Assembly: GCA_025738555.1 (NCBI GenBank)
Contig: JAOVFP010000005.1
Span: 3,224,001 to 3,288,000 of the forward strand
DNA length: 64,000 nt
From: Cyathus striatus
Taxonomy: Eukaryota > Basidiomycota > Agaricomycetes > Agaricales > Nidulariaceae
Reading direction: 5' to 3'
The notes under the pieces are model-generated. The model made no database searches. It was given only the letters and a program-made list of their open reading frames with translations, and was not told the DNA's origin. Shown here piece after piece: positions 22,914 through 35,533 of the stretch (within the stretch, counting starts at the first letter, position 1; every line of letters starts with the position of its first letter). Both the position numbers and the translations under genes were made by a program.

Positions 22914-25900
22914 TAGTGGTGTCTGCATTCAGTTGCGAACTGCAGTTTGAACATGAACCTATATAGAACCAGACCTACATTTGGTTCTAAGTTCAGTGAT
23001 GTGCAGTGGACCAAACCCCATGTCCGGTTCTTGGTTCTTCACATTGCTGTTTTCACTGAACCTGTTTGAACCTGTTTGAACCTATGAGATTGTTGTAGAG
23101 AAAATTTGAAGTTGGCAGTAACATAATGCAAAAGTAGTACCTTCAGCATGTGCAGTAGACATTGATTACAATGGCACTGCCACAGTATTAGTCAGTGATG
23201 TGATCAACATGGTTGAAGGCTCGATCAATAGATTATAGAGCTCCTGGTAGCGCTTCAACTTTGAATTCATTTCTTGCCATAGCTCTTGTGCAAATGTGTT
23301 TAGGTAATTCCAAAGCACTTGCGATATCAATCCTCACATCTTTCTTTTCTCTCAAGGCTCTGGCTGACTGTCTGACTATGATAAAACTTGGTTACTTTGA
23401 AGCCTCTGCTTTAATAATGAAGGCTCAGGACTTAGAGATAATGGAACAACAGAACAATGAAGTTTTATAGGACAATGTAGCACTTGGGATCAAAGGAACA
23501 ACAGAATGTCAGAACAAGAGTCAATGGCATGCAGTGGAATAGGCGTCTTGGAGTCTGGACTGTGCGATGGCCTCAGTTGTATACTCATGAAGCTAAGTAA
23601 TGCCGCTCAATTTTATTATGGCTTTAAGTTGAACTCACTGACTCATGCTAGCAAAATTCTTGTATAAATATGCACTACCTGCAGCATGTGTGGAACTTCG
23701 ACCCAAGTCACACATACTCACTTCAAAACTTATATCTATATCACACTCAACTTCACTATGTCCCATTCAGCTTCCAACACCGATGCTGGATGTGCCCAAC
23801 ACATCAATGGCACTTTGAAGGATGCTTCTGACATTGTCTGGTACAATGACAGGGACGATGAGAATCCTCTTGCTTCTGTTGCAGGTGAGTCTTTTATTTT
23901 TATCTAAATCATAATTCATTTGCTGATTATTAATTTGAATCAATCAGTTCCTGAACCTTTACCTTCTAAGGAGAAAGGTAAAGGTCCAATTCGTCAGTTG
24001 ACATGCACTGTCAAGCCAACTGAGTGCAGTGCAGCAGCCGCTCTTGAGAAGCAGCAAAAGAGTGGATCTGCAGCTGGCTCATCTGGTATGGTAGCATCTG
24101 GTTTGAGGAAGAAGAAGCATAATGCATCAGGAAGTCCACCGAAGAGCCCTCCAAAGTCTTCTTATCGCTCTAAGAAGTCTTCCATCATCCAATCTGACTC
24201 TGAGGAGAAGACGGAATCTGATGTTGACATTGCTGACACTCAGGTAGCAACTGAGTTTACCTATGCTAAAATGAAAGAAATGTCGATCACAGATAGTCAG
24301 ATATGTCTTCATCTATTCATTCTACTTATTTCTATTCTAACTTATTGCTTAGAAGTTGCCACATCATTCTAAAGATGAAATGACTGCAGATGTCCGCACA
24401 ATTTTCATTTGTGATGACACATACAAAAATCCTTCCACCAGTCAGGTACAAAAGGGACATTGATGCAAACTATGTTTGTAAGTGCAATAGTTTTATCCCC
24501 TTCGACTTTGACACTTACTCATTTGACCCTCTGCAGTAAAAATAACTCCAAAACTGCCTTTTTTACTGGAGGGATTTCCACTCTTTGTACACATATTGCA
24601 AGGTAGGTATATTATTTACTGACTCATACTCTGTCTAACTTTAAATTAATAGGTGACACTCCAAAGAGTATATAGACTTATGCAAGAAGTTGGGAATTTC
24701 ACCTCACCCTTGTGCAATGCCGAAGAATTTGTCTGAGGGATCTGTAGGGTAAGTGATAGCAACACTATTAGTGTTAATAATATATTTATATAATGTTTAT
24801 AGGTTATTACAGGGTAACTTAGACATGTCAATTGTGCATGAGCCTAAGCCACCCACCTTTAGCACTGGTGGACTGTTGGATCACATTGTTGAATTGATTG
24901 TGTGTGAGGATGAGGTAAATTAAATGCCTATTCATGTTATATATTATATTTATGTGCATTTTAGGCCTTTCGTCTCGTTGATAGGGTGAGTTTTCGATGC
25001 TTGATTAAATACTGTCACCCATCTATCATGGAAAGGGACATTCCACATCAAAATTCACTTCGAAACAATATTCTTCAATGAGCTAAGGTAGCTCAGGATA
25101 AAATTAGGGCTCTTTTCAAGACTGTGAATAGCAAGTTCTCATTCACTTTTGATATGTGGACATCTAAGGTGGGGGATCCCTATATATCCATTACTGTTCA
25201 TTACATATTCTCTCCACCTGAGCAACCCAATGCATGGAAGTTAAAAAATGAACAGCTGATATTTGAGCAAGTTAATGGGTGCCACACTGGAGTTAATACA
25301 GCAGATATCCTTAAGAAAGCAATGGATCAATACGATCTTCATGGGAAGGTAAGCCACTTATATGTATCTTTTAATTTAAAGCCTTACTAATATGACATGA
25401 TGAGATTGGTTGGTTTACTAGTGATGGTGCACAAGTGAATAGAATGACACTTCATGAATTTGAGAAGAGGCTTACTGTCGATGATATTGGGTGGACTGCA
25501 GTTGAACATGATATAATGTAAGTACACAGTACTAGAAGTGATTTCCATTACTGAATTGTGTTCAGGTGCATGGAGCATGCACTTCACCTTGCTGCTAAAC
25601 ACTTTGTGTCATCATTAGATAAGAGTCTGCCAGATATTGAAGGGGACAGTAGTGATGATGTGTTTACATTCACCCCTGGCAATGCTCTTGGAAAGGCCCT
25701 TGCTCTGGTAAAGCAGGTATGTTGATTCAATGCTACTGTCATAATTCGAGATTTTGTTTCTAAGATATATATATAGATAAGGATGTCACCACAGGCTCAC
25801 ACATTCTTCAGGTCGACATGCATGCAAGTGAACATTAATCCTTTAGAACTACTACTATGGATTTGCACTTGATGGGGTTCACTTCATCAATTTCTGAAAT

Positions 25901-27517
25901 GGTTGATCCTTCTGAGGCCAGTATGTCTACTGTTGATTTTGAATTGAATAAATACTTATCATATGACATGCAGTTGATCAATTCATTCTGCTTGCAGATG
26001 CAAGTCCTTTAGTTCCAAATCTCCCTGGTGATTGTTCATATTCTGATTATAGACTCTCTAGGAAGGACTGGGAACATCTTGAAATTATAATAGAGGTACT
26101 ATATGTAAGCACAATTTAACACTATCCTCAACATCATTGGGCTCCATTTAATTTAATTATTTTAGGAGCTATCTGAAGCACAGCAGACTTTCTCCACTGA
26201 GATGTCACCAAGTGTATGGCGTGCTGTGCCCAGTCTAGAATGTCTTATTAAGACATGGGAGTCAATGATTGTGGAGCCAAAGTTCTATGAAGTTAAAGAT
26301 GCAATGAAAAAAGGTATTACCAATATGCAAAAGTGGTACCACCGTGTTGAAGACACTTCTTCTGCATATTTCATCTGTCTCAGTAGGTTCATTGAATCAT
26401 TATTTTATTGAGTGGGTTATATGCTAACATTTTTTCTATCAGCTCTTGATCCTAACATGAAACATTATTACTGTAAGGGATGCTGGGAGCCTCGACAGTT
26501 TCAGGAAGGAATGAAGTGTCTAGAAAGAGTGGTGGGTTATATTTATATCTTCTTACTTGCACTGTTGCACAGTTGATTGATTATACCATTAGTTTGATGA
26601 ATATTACATTCCTCCTGAACACAACACTTCATCCATACATCCAGAAGAAGGTATGCACATTGTTTATGTTGGTATCCTCATAGACTTACAATTATCTTTA
26701 AGATTCAACCCAGAACAGCTCAAGTTCACATAGATATGGCGGATCATACCTATTTGAAGCCATACAGTCCTTTCAGAGAATGGAAAGGGCCTCATCTAGT
26801 CCTTGTGACGAGCTGAAACAATATCTTGAAAGTGGAGTAGAAAAGATAGGAGATGTTGTTGGTTGGTGGGGGGTAAGTCATTCTTTTTTTCGATGCTTAA
26901 TTCACTATTTTACAAGTTGGATATTTCCAGAACCAGAGTGATACAAAGTACCCTACACTCAAACAGATGGCTCAAGACTATCTCGCTATTCAAGGGTCTG
27001 CAACTCCATCCAAGAGAGCCTTTAGCAGTGGGGGAATTACTGATGCAGCTCGCCATAGCCGCCTTACAACTGAGATATTTGGTGCGCTTCAGCTCCTCAA
27101 GAGTGCCTATCATAATGGGCATATCTCAGCTGCACAGCAATCTAAGGAACATCTTGATGCTCTTATCACTGAGCTTAATGCTGTAGACCCCGATGATCCT
27201 GATGATTCTGCAATGTAGTTACATTACTTCAGTAGCCCTTTTGTAGTTGTTACATTATGAGTTATATAAGTATTGCTACATTGATCATCAGCTAATTTCT
27301 GCTATCTACATTACAGATATATAAGAAAAATTAACAAACATATTTATGGTTCAGTTTGGCATTTGAACTTGTCTCAAACCTGAACCGGACCTCACTGAAC
27401 CTGAACCTCAAGTCCAGTTTGAGGTTCAGCAAAATGCCTGAACCAGACCTGAGGTTAGGTTCAAGGTTCAGAGAAATGTGCCTCTGAACCAGACAGAACC
27501 AGACCATGACACCACTA
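22914..27517 (+). mobile_element. hAT transposon with full-length decayed transposase, 4604 bp
   Basis: Terminal inverted repeats TAGTGGTGTC and GACACCACTA, flanked on both sides by the 8-bp duplication TTGGAAAA (22906-22913 and 27518-27525). Both ends are dense in GAACC/GGTTC words (left 22940-23090, right 27360-27505), resembling subterminal transposase-binding repeats of Ac-like elements. The interior encodes a hAT transposase. CpG is nearly absent inside. Confidence 0.9.
23758..27218 (+). pseudogene. hAT transposase (BED finger, RNase H-like fold, hAT dimerisation domain)
   Basis: Read across about a dozen short exons: MSHSASNTDAGCAQHING at the start (23758; intron 23885-23947 joins VA to VPEPLPSKEKGK), a Lys/Ser-rich linker, a BED-like finger near 24380-24610 (GH-stop-CKLC, FTGGISTLCTH-like), STGGLLDHIVELIVCEDE (24862-24914), FSFTFDMWTSKVGDPYIS (25135-25190), CMEHALHLAAKHFVSS (25564-25613), GNALGKALALVKQ (25680), then the dimerisation domain at 26967-27218 (YLAIQGSATPSKRAFSSGGI, LLKSAYHNGHIS). 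Premature stops are present (for example the Trp expected after GH in the finger is TGA), and at least one splice donor looks mutated (24301, AT for GT). Inactive as read, but unusually complete. Confidence 0.85.
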
Positions 27518-27689
27518 TTGGAAAATGGATAATGGATGCCCATTTGCTTCATGGTTATGGTTCAATAGTTGTCATTCAGACCTAATATCATCCTGGCATG
27601 GTTTTTTGTTTTATTTTTTGTCTGGTGAACATTTTGTGTTCATCAGCAAAGTCTGGGTCTGCAAACTGATTCTACATAGCATTATATAG

Positions 27690-27870
27690 TAGCATAGTGC
27701 CAAAACAAAGACCCCCCTTTATCAGAAACTGTATAGGCTTCTACTTATGCTATAGAGATCTATGTAGCTTGTGCTGTGTGCTATGGGTTGCTATGGAATG
27801 ACTGGTGGCACACTATGGAGCACTATAGAGCCATCTGAGCATGCAGCAAGTTGCTATGGTAATTATACAG
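27690..27870 (+). repeat. GCTATGG-rich cluster
   Basis: Several copies of GCTATGG or GCTATAG in one orientation. A similar cluster lies at 32960-33120. They could be subterminal repeats of an undetected element or a simple repeat family; no matching ends were found. Confidence 0.35.
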
Positions 27871-29710
27871 ATGCTAGCATATATATTTAAAATAATATTG
27901 CTTCTTGCTTATGATTTTGTGATGTTGAATTACAGATTATACTTAAAATGATATATTATATATATACAATTTCCCCAGTACCTAACATTTCAGACCATCT
28001 ACTTTATCACTGACCTTCTTACATGCCTCGGCTCACCACCCTTCACCATGACATATCACCTCACATTTTGACATCCTGCATCAGGAAAATCACAATGTCC
28101 AAATTCAACATAATGCTGGTATAATTAGTCGGAATTGAACATAATTAGGAAGATTGGTCCAAATAGCGTGAATTCGGAGCGTTTGTATAATTACTCATAA
28201 TTCGGAGTTGAACCATTTTAGTTTGGCATAATTCTGATAATGTAAGCAATTAGTGAGGAGCAAATTCACCCCAGGTTCACAGTAATTACAACTCATTCAG
28301 CATGCCTGAAAACCCTCACAAGTATAAGAATACAAGCAAATATTATATTAAAAATAAATATAGTACAAAGAGTGTAGTATATGGACAGTTAGGGTAACAG
28401 TATATATATCATAGATATGAAGTAATGCTCAACACAATATGGTACCCACAGCTCAACCACTTACAGTTCAGTAATTGGTTACTTATCATTTCTAGATGCT
28501 GTAAAAGATTGATGTTGGAGCAAGAAAGGAATGAAGGCTATATTTGAACTTGCCTAGGAGTGCATGTGGTGTCGACCTGGAGTCTACTCATATCCTGATC
28601 CTATAAGAATAGAGCGTTAGCACATAGTTTAAAAGAGAATAATAACATACGTGTATTCCCAGCTGAACATTAAAATCTCCCTCTCAAGAGCGAGGGTCGG
28701 GTTGGTGTTGAATGCTATGACTGGAGAGGTAATGAGTATTGCGGATACATCGAAGAATAGTCAGTTTTGATGTTGAGACATATAATATGAGCTCAAATGA
28801 GAGCGGGAAAAAGAGGAAGCATGGCAGACTGAATGGTTGATGAGAGAGGGGCGGGGATGAAGAGGGGGGGACATGATGGTGGTATGATGAAGAAAAACTT
28901 TGTTGGCAATGGTTCTGAACCTGTCTTCATCATGCATGTGATCGGACAACGAAAGTAAACAAAGATATGCGAGCCAATAAGCAAGAGCTAGATTGTGTAA
29001 GTCCATGCTAGATTAGTTCTAGAATCACGACGGTCTTATTACTCAGTACTCAGGACTTGCTCAAGACCAACTTACCAATATGACAATACTAACCGGACAA
29101 TTTGTTCAGTGCTCAGCACTCGGCACTGGTGTAGGCCTTTCAACTTAACTGAGCATTGCTTCTTGTACCAAGGTGAGTGCAGTGGTCACTACATTCGATT
29201 AGAGCTGAATTACACAAGTTCCAGAAGTAATTCATCATATTTAGTCCATAGAGGTATCAGAAATAATACTTAATGTTGGTATATTTATGTCTAACTGAAC
29301 ATATCACCCAAGGACATGAGTATAAGTTATACCTAAGTGAAATGTCATGTGAAGAACAATGCATAAAAATGTGAAGTTAGGTACCATGATATATCATTGA
29401 TTCTGCTTAGGGATAATTAGAAGAATTGAGAAGAATTGAGCTCACTGATACACAATTTGGAATGTGTGTTTTTCCTGATGTGCTACTATGATCACACATC
29501 TCAAACTCCCCAACCCCCTCTCTCAAACAAAACTGAAGCTACAATTCCACTTACTCATCTGAAACAAGCTATCTCACAGCTGCCTGAGTTTGGGGTAAAA
29601 AAGTGGTGGTGCTTGATATACCGTTGCTTTTGGTTGGGGAGTGGGGAGAGACCAGAGGCATGCACCTTGGGATACAATGGGTTCCTGAGGTAAGATACAT
29701 CAGCAGTGTG
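27871..29710. other. AT-rich intergenic stretch with no identified gene
   Basis: 28090-28260 is rich in ATAATT and contains TCGGAATTGAAC and a similar TCGGAGTTGAAC, suggesting a decayed small repeat. 28650-29020 is less CpG-depleted than its surroundings. No family is recognised in the minus-strand open frame at 28761-29006 or the plus-strand frame at 29436-29693. Confidence 0.3.
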
Positions 29711-30969
29711 TAGGCAACATCATGGGTAACCCATGGGTATCTGGAGCTCAACCCATACCCATACCCACATTAACCCATACCCATTCCCATGGGTATGGGT
29801 TTGCATGGGTAATCAATACCCATGGTAACCCATGGGTTTTACTGTTACTTTTCAATTATATATTTTGAACGATCCAAGAGGTAAATTTAAATGTTTGTAG
29901 GCTCGTTTTAAACATACAATGGAGGGCATATTGCATACAAAATCTGATACAATTACGGACTGATTTGAAAGAGTTACAACAGTTTGAATAGAAACTGTTA
30001 ATATATTAAAAATGTTCAATATTAAATTTACACCAATCTAAGCAATCAATTTAAATGTTCATAGGCTCATATTAAACGCATCTCTATGGGTCTTTATCAT
30101 ACAAAACCTGACATGAATATGGATTGACTTGAAAGAGCTACAAGAGTTTTAATTGAAATTTTTAATATATTCAAACAAAATGAAAGGGTTCAATTACATA
30201 TTTAGGCCGATACAAGCAGTCGATTTAAACGTTCGTAGGCTCGTTACAAACATGTCGTAGAGGGTCTGTACCATACAAAAATTGATACAAGTACAGGCTG
30301 ATTTGAAAGAGTTACAACAGTTTAAAAAGAAATTATTAAATGGATTCAAGTGTTCAATAATATATTCAGACCGATACAAGCATCACAAATTAAATAAAAG
30401 TTGTATTAAGTCCAATATACAGTAGTATGGAACATGCCCATAGCACATGTAACCAGTATGTACTAGTGCAATCTGTCTAGTAAAATGAGAAACGAGAGAT
30501 GGCGATTTAGAGTATGAATCTTATTATCTGTGTACAAGGAAAGAGGTAAACAATATTATTTATAGAAACAGAACGAAGAGGCCTAAAAATACAAATGTAG
30601 GGTCGTTATGACCGTAAAGCGTAGGGCTATTCGAATATCTAATATCGATAACATACGAAATAAATTGGAGTAGCAATGTTAGTTTTAATGAATTGCATAA
30701 TGTTATATCACCTAAGCTCAACCCCGCAAGCCGAACAAAATGCAAAACCGAGTTTTTCTGTAAACACAAACACATTACTACAGTAATATACATTGTACAC
30801 TTAATAAAAGGTATTATGCTCACAGCAACTTTGCTCCTGTCATTTTTATTCAATATATTACCTACGGGAACCTGCGGGTTACGGGTCTCAAAGACCTGAC
30901 CCAGACCCATACCCACTGGTACCCTTACCCGTGACCCATGCAGGTATGGCATACCCATGCTATTGCCTA
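29711..30969. mobile_element. hAT-type element with CCCATGGG-rich ends (copy 1), 1259 bp
   Basis: Ends TAGGCAAC and TTGCCTA, flanked by the 8-bp duplication GCAGTGTG (29703-29710 and 30970-30977). Both termini are packed with ACCCATACCCAT and ATGGGTA words in both orientations. A second copy is at 34577-35524. No transposase is seen, so it is non-autonomous. Confidence 0.85.
29885..30390 (+). repeat. Three tandem units of about 165 bp inside the element
   Basis: Units begin near 29885, 30049 and 30223 with TTTAAATGTT.RTAGGCTCR. They share TGATTTGAAAGAGTTACAAC and a poorly conserved AT-rich remainder. The second family member (34577-35524) has only a faint trace of this block, so the array expanded or was lost after the copies separated. 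Confidence 0.65.
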
Positions 30970-31614
30970 GCAGTGTGAGGAGGGAAAGGGTTGAATAAAG
31001 CAAGGAGAGGAAGCAGAGGGGGGAGGGAATTGGAGGATTAAAGGGAATGAGAAAGGGAAATCTGAAATATATTATAATAATACAAGGGAGATTAAACAAA
31101 GGAATGGAGGAAAGCAGACAAAAAGGAAGGGGACACATACCATGACACTGCCCCTGTCCTGCACATTTGAATGTACATATTGTCATGTTGACTCACCTTT
31201 GTGCAAGACTTGATCATATTCCTACTAATTCCCTGCCAGCTCATAATACCCACAGCTGCAATTGTCACATTCCAAACAGTGTTATGGTCTTTTACTCTCG
31301 AGTGGGGTCCCGGGTGAGATGGGGATGAGCATTTATCCAAGCTTGTGAAGTGATGTGGCATTGTCAGAGTTTATGTGCCATGGTAGCTATACCTATGTGC
31401 TTTTAGTAAAAGAGGAAAGAGAATAAAAATGATGCTCACATAGTGCTGAGTCCTGACAGACATAAACCCCAGTAGCAGAAAAAGAAAGAATGATATGAGA
31501 GAGAAGTGGACTATGAAGCTCTTGGTGGTAAGTTGGTGGTTGATGTTGACATTCAAAACTTGAAGCTTGGTGCTGACGGGCATTGGCTAGGGCTTCACAT
31601 TGATGTACTTATAT

Positions 31615-32746
31615 TGTGGAAGAAGATTTCCGGTTGAAGGAATTTCTTGACAAAGAAATTGCGAGCAGATAGCGCATCCATCTATCCTCAGGTCCTAGTG
31701 AGGTACATTGAGAAATGAAGAAGGGGGGAAGAGTAACCTGTATTCAAAGAACGTTGAGTACTGTACTTAAATAGGTACAGAAACATGTAAACGAGTGAAC
31801 TATTAAAAACCGACACGAGGCCAATTTTATGGTACAGGCAGAATGCCTGCTCTACACCTAATGGACACTTCAGAAATTGACGTCCCCGTCAATCCACACA
31901 CAAGCCAGTTACGATACGCGCAGCAAAACAGTCCACTATGTAACACCATTAGAAGAAAAAGAAAAATGCGACACCGCTTGTGACGCAACGAGGATAAAAA
32001 CATGACATCAAGAGTCGAGACAGAAAGGGGATGATAACAGCTAATATCTTGAGGTTATAGTGATGGCTGGCTGTGGCGGGGATGACAAAGTGCAATATAC
32101 ACGAATGCACGGCAGGAGAGAGGTCGAGAAATGGTAAATGAATGACGGAGGTTCTTCAAAACAATAAGCAATGAATCCGTTGCTAGCTGATATCAAATGG
32201 AATGAGGCGCGTGTACAGCTCATGTAAGTCCATCGAAGCTGATATCCATCAGCATGGCATCTTCAAGCCATGAACTCCGTGTTGGAGGAACGCTGTGCAG
32301 CATGATGACCATGAGGCAATGGAAAAGGCGTTGTTGATGTCGATGGTGATGAAGAGGCTGACTGGGACAGAGAATTGAGAATAGGGAATGTGTGATAATG
32401 GTTGTCAATGTTGGAGGAAATAATGATTAAAAAGGACTTGCTCGTGGGGCAAGAGGTGTCAGGACAAAGAAAAGGACCTGAACCCCTCGCGGTGGGCTCC
32501 ACTTTGTGGAAGAAGATTTCCGGTTGAAGGAATTTCTTGACAAAGAAATTGCGAGTGGATAGCGCATCCATCTATCCTCAGGTCCTAGTGAGGTACATTG
32601 AGAAATGAAGAAGGGGGGAAGAGTAACCTGTATTCAAAGAACGTCGAGTACTGTACTTAAATAGGTACAGAAACATGTAAATGAGTGAACTATTAAAAAC
32701 CAACATGAGGCTGATTTTACGGTACAGGCAGAATGCCTGCTCTACA
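31615..32746. mobile_element. Short non-autonomous LTR element (TRIM-like), 1132 bp
   Basis: LTRs of 242 bp each (31615-31856 and 32505-32746), starting TGTGGAAGAAG and ending CTGCTCTACA. The element is flanked by the 5-bp duplication TATAT (31610-31614 and 32747-32751). The 648-bp interior has no recognisable gag or pol. The LTRs differ at about nine positions, all transitions by eye. CpGs are retained inside, unlike in the surrounding DNA, so the insertion is comparatively young. Confidence 0.88.
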
Positions 32747-32939
32747 TATATTAATATCATGATGATGAGCCGATGGGTTGGCCATGGTTCACATGAGCAC
32801 TTGTTCTGACAACTCAAAAAAGTAATTTATGAGTTCTCAAGAAATTGGAGTCAAATTGAAATTCATTACTATGTAGGACTTCCACCATTTAAATTGGGCT
32901 ATAAGATGCTATTTAGCTCACCATATACCAAAAGAACTA

Positions 32940-33125
32940 TACAAGAAGTCCAAAAACTATGAAATGGTAGCTATGCTCATAACTTTGCTACACAGTACTA
33001 TATAATGAAGTGTGTCTGCTAGTGATTGCTATGGCATGCTGTCAGAATAGTTACATAATTTTAGTTTGCTATGGGCTGCTATGGGATTAGCTGATGTGCT
33101 ATGTCTGGCTATGGGAAAAAATCTG
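32940..33125 (+). repeat. Second GCTATGG-rich cluster
   Basis: GCTATGGGCTGCTATGGG and related words, like those at 27690-27870. Origin unknown. Confidence 0.35.
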
Positions 33126-34052
33126 TGTTTGCTGATGTTGCAGTAATATGGAACACCACTGAACTGTTTGTGCTCTTAATTCTTTATCAATCAATGTGTC
33201 CATAGTCCCCTGTTACATCTGAGATTGGATCTGTAAGGAATCAGATGTGCTCATGGTCTACTTTGGTTGGGTAGCTCAGTTGGAATGTATTAACTAATGA
33301 ACCAGTGTGTGCAAACAAGAATCAATAAGTACACTACTAGCAGATACAACACCAATACAATGCTGCATCAATGCAGGTGGCCTGCACACAAAACAGCATC
33401 AGAAATATAATTGATTTGCTGGTGATAGTAGCTTCCATCATTCCCCAAGCCCTGGAACTGACCATAGTATGATGGGTAAGATGATGAATTGCTCATCTGT
33501 TGGGGTTGTGGAACAGCTAAAGTGTAAGGGGTTGGTCTTGTATTCTCTTGAGTACAGTGTATCGCTCCTGTGCTATGTGAGGTGTTTGTTGTACTAGTAC
33601 TAGAGACTTTTGATGTTTTTGAAATGAAAAAAGCTGTAGTGGTGGAGGAATTATATCAGACTGATACACTACCTTCTTCTGGGGTGATTTCCTGGGAGAT
33701 TGCTTTGCAGTGCAGTGTTGTAAGAGAATTTGACATCCAATGGATGTCTGTGCATGGCAATAGATAGTTGATAGCTGATCATGAACATATATACCCAGTG
33801 TTGAATGCAATGTTAGACTTGATTGCATGCAAAAGTCATAGTGCATTCCACACATAATTCCTCCAAGTAGCATAAGGTTTATGCCATCATGATTTATGTT
33901 TCAATGCACTTGCTCATTTCCATTCATGGACAATGGTGATGCCTGCCAAACATCCAAGGGTATCTTGCTGTGAGGATGATATAATGCAGGAATGACAAAT
34001 TTTACATCAACCTTGTCCTTAAGCCAGGCTATTAAGTAGAAAAAGACCATAA

Positions 34053-35533
34053 TGTTATGTACCAATTCCTTCCTACTAGGAAGCAGATGTGAAGATGCCC
34101 AGGGGGTGCAGGGGAACTATAACAGAAACCCAAAGTGAGTATGGGTGTGGAAACATAGAGTGGGAGTGTGGGAATGAACCATGGCTTCAGTGTATGTGCT
34201 GTACTGCCTGGATATCTTCAGGGAATGGTTTGTATTTTGCAACAGACAATATTCAATAAAAGGAAATGTTCCAGAATATGAGAAGAGGCTTTGCTGCTAC
34301 ACTAGGCAGTGGGAGAGAAACCCAAAGGAAAACCCAGAGTGGGTTTTGGACTTAAGAGTAGGAAGAGGTGTACAGAGTTGATGTGAATACTAAAGTCTAC
34401 TAGTACATCTGGAAGACTATATATATGTACTAGGAAGCAGTAGGTATGAATGTGGAAGCATAATACTAAGATATAAACCCATAGTGGGTAAATTCTGGGA
34501 ATGGACCAGGTATGTTGGAAGGTCACATGGGAACCTTTGGTAACATTGGCAGGGTATATCTGGACATGGATATAACTAGGCAATGGCATGGGTAACCTGT
34601 GGGTATCTGGAGCTCAACCCATACCCATACCCATGCTAACCCATACCTGTGAGAATGGGTACAGGTTCCCATGGGTATCGCAACCCATGGGTTTTACTAA
34701 TATTTACACATTTTAGAATAAGAAAGAATATAAGACGAAATATGTCATAGCACTTGGACCAGACATGCAAATAATATGTACAATAGCTCGTTTTGTATGT
34801 ACATTACAGGGCTTGCAATATGTGAGCACTCAGCTGAATTGAGTTAAAATTGGCAGCTGTAAGATACTATCTTCAGGTAGGCAATGGCATGGGAATTATA
34901 CTAGGAAAGTCTAGTATACTCAAAACAATAAACATCGAATTATAATGAACTAGAGTACAACTATTTATATGTAGTATAGTATGGGCATGAAACAGAGGGT
35001 TAAAAATGAAGCAGAGAGAGCAAAAGCAATGTAGAGATTTTAGAAACAAAGCAAATAAAGTAGAATCTAATTTATATGTGAATGAGAAGACTGAATGTAT
35101 ATTTATTATAACTCTGGAATGAGCTGGCCTAAAAATATGATTGTGGTGTTGTTAGAACTGTATGATGAAGGGCAATGCAGTTCCATAATATCTAATGGAT
35201 CAAGTGCGAATAGGAGTAGTGACAATGATACTAATGAATTACATATAGGTCTGCCACCTAAGTTTAACCCCACAGGCTGAACAAAATGCAGAAACAGATT
35301 CTCAGTATAAGCACATTTACATTACATTATGAAGTAAACTGTAAACATCTATTCTAAAGGTACTGGGCTCACCACAAATTGTTAGTTCTCATTTTTATTT
35401 TATATATGTATATTGCCTACAGGTACCTGGGGGTTACAGGTTCTGAAAGCTTAACCTGTACCTGTACCTGCCAGTACCCATACATGTGACCCATGCAGGT
35501 ATGGTGTACCTGTGCTGTTGCCTAGATATAACA
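34053..35533 (+). mobile_element. Solo LTR interrupted by a hAT-type element
   Basis: LTR sequence is 34053-34576 plus base 35533. It starts TGTTATGTACCAAT and, with the nested element removed, ends GATATAACA. The 5-bp duplication CATAA flanks it at 34048-34052 and 35534-35538. A longer family member is at 40809-41572 on the minus strand. It lies inside the transposase-like gene at 33517-36640. Confidence 0.85.
34577..35524. mobile_element. hAT-type element with CCCATGGG-rich ends (copy 2), 948 bp
   Basis: Ends TAGGCAATGG and TTGCCTA. The 8-bp duplication GATATAAC lies at 34569-34576 and 35525-35532. Homologous to 29711-30969, with strong CpG loss (for example CCCCACAGGCTGAAC against CCCCGCAAGCCGAAC). 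The 16-bp end TAGGCAATGGCATGGG occurs a second time inside at 34878. Confidence 0.85.

Noticed and set aside
27690..33125. A single large transposon bounded by the two GCTATGG clusters
   Set aside because: Both clusters are in the same orientation, and I found no matching termini or target duplications.
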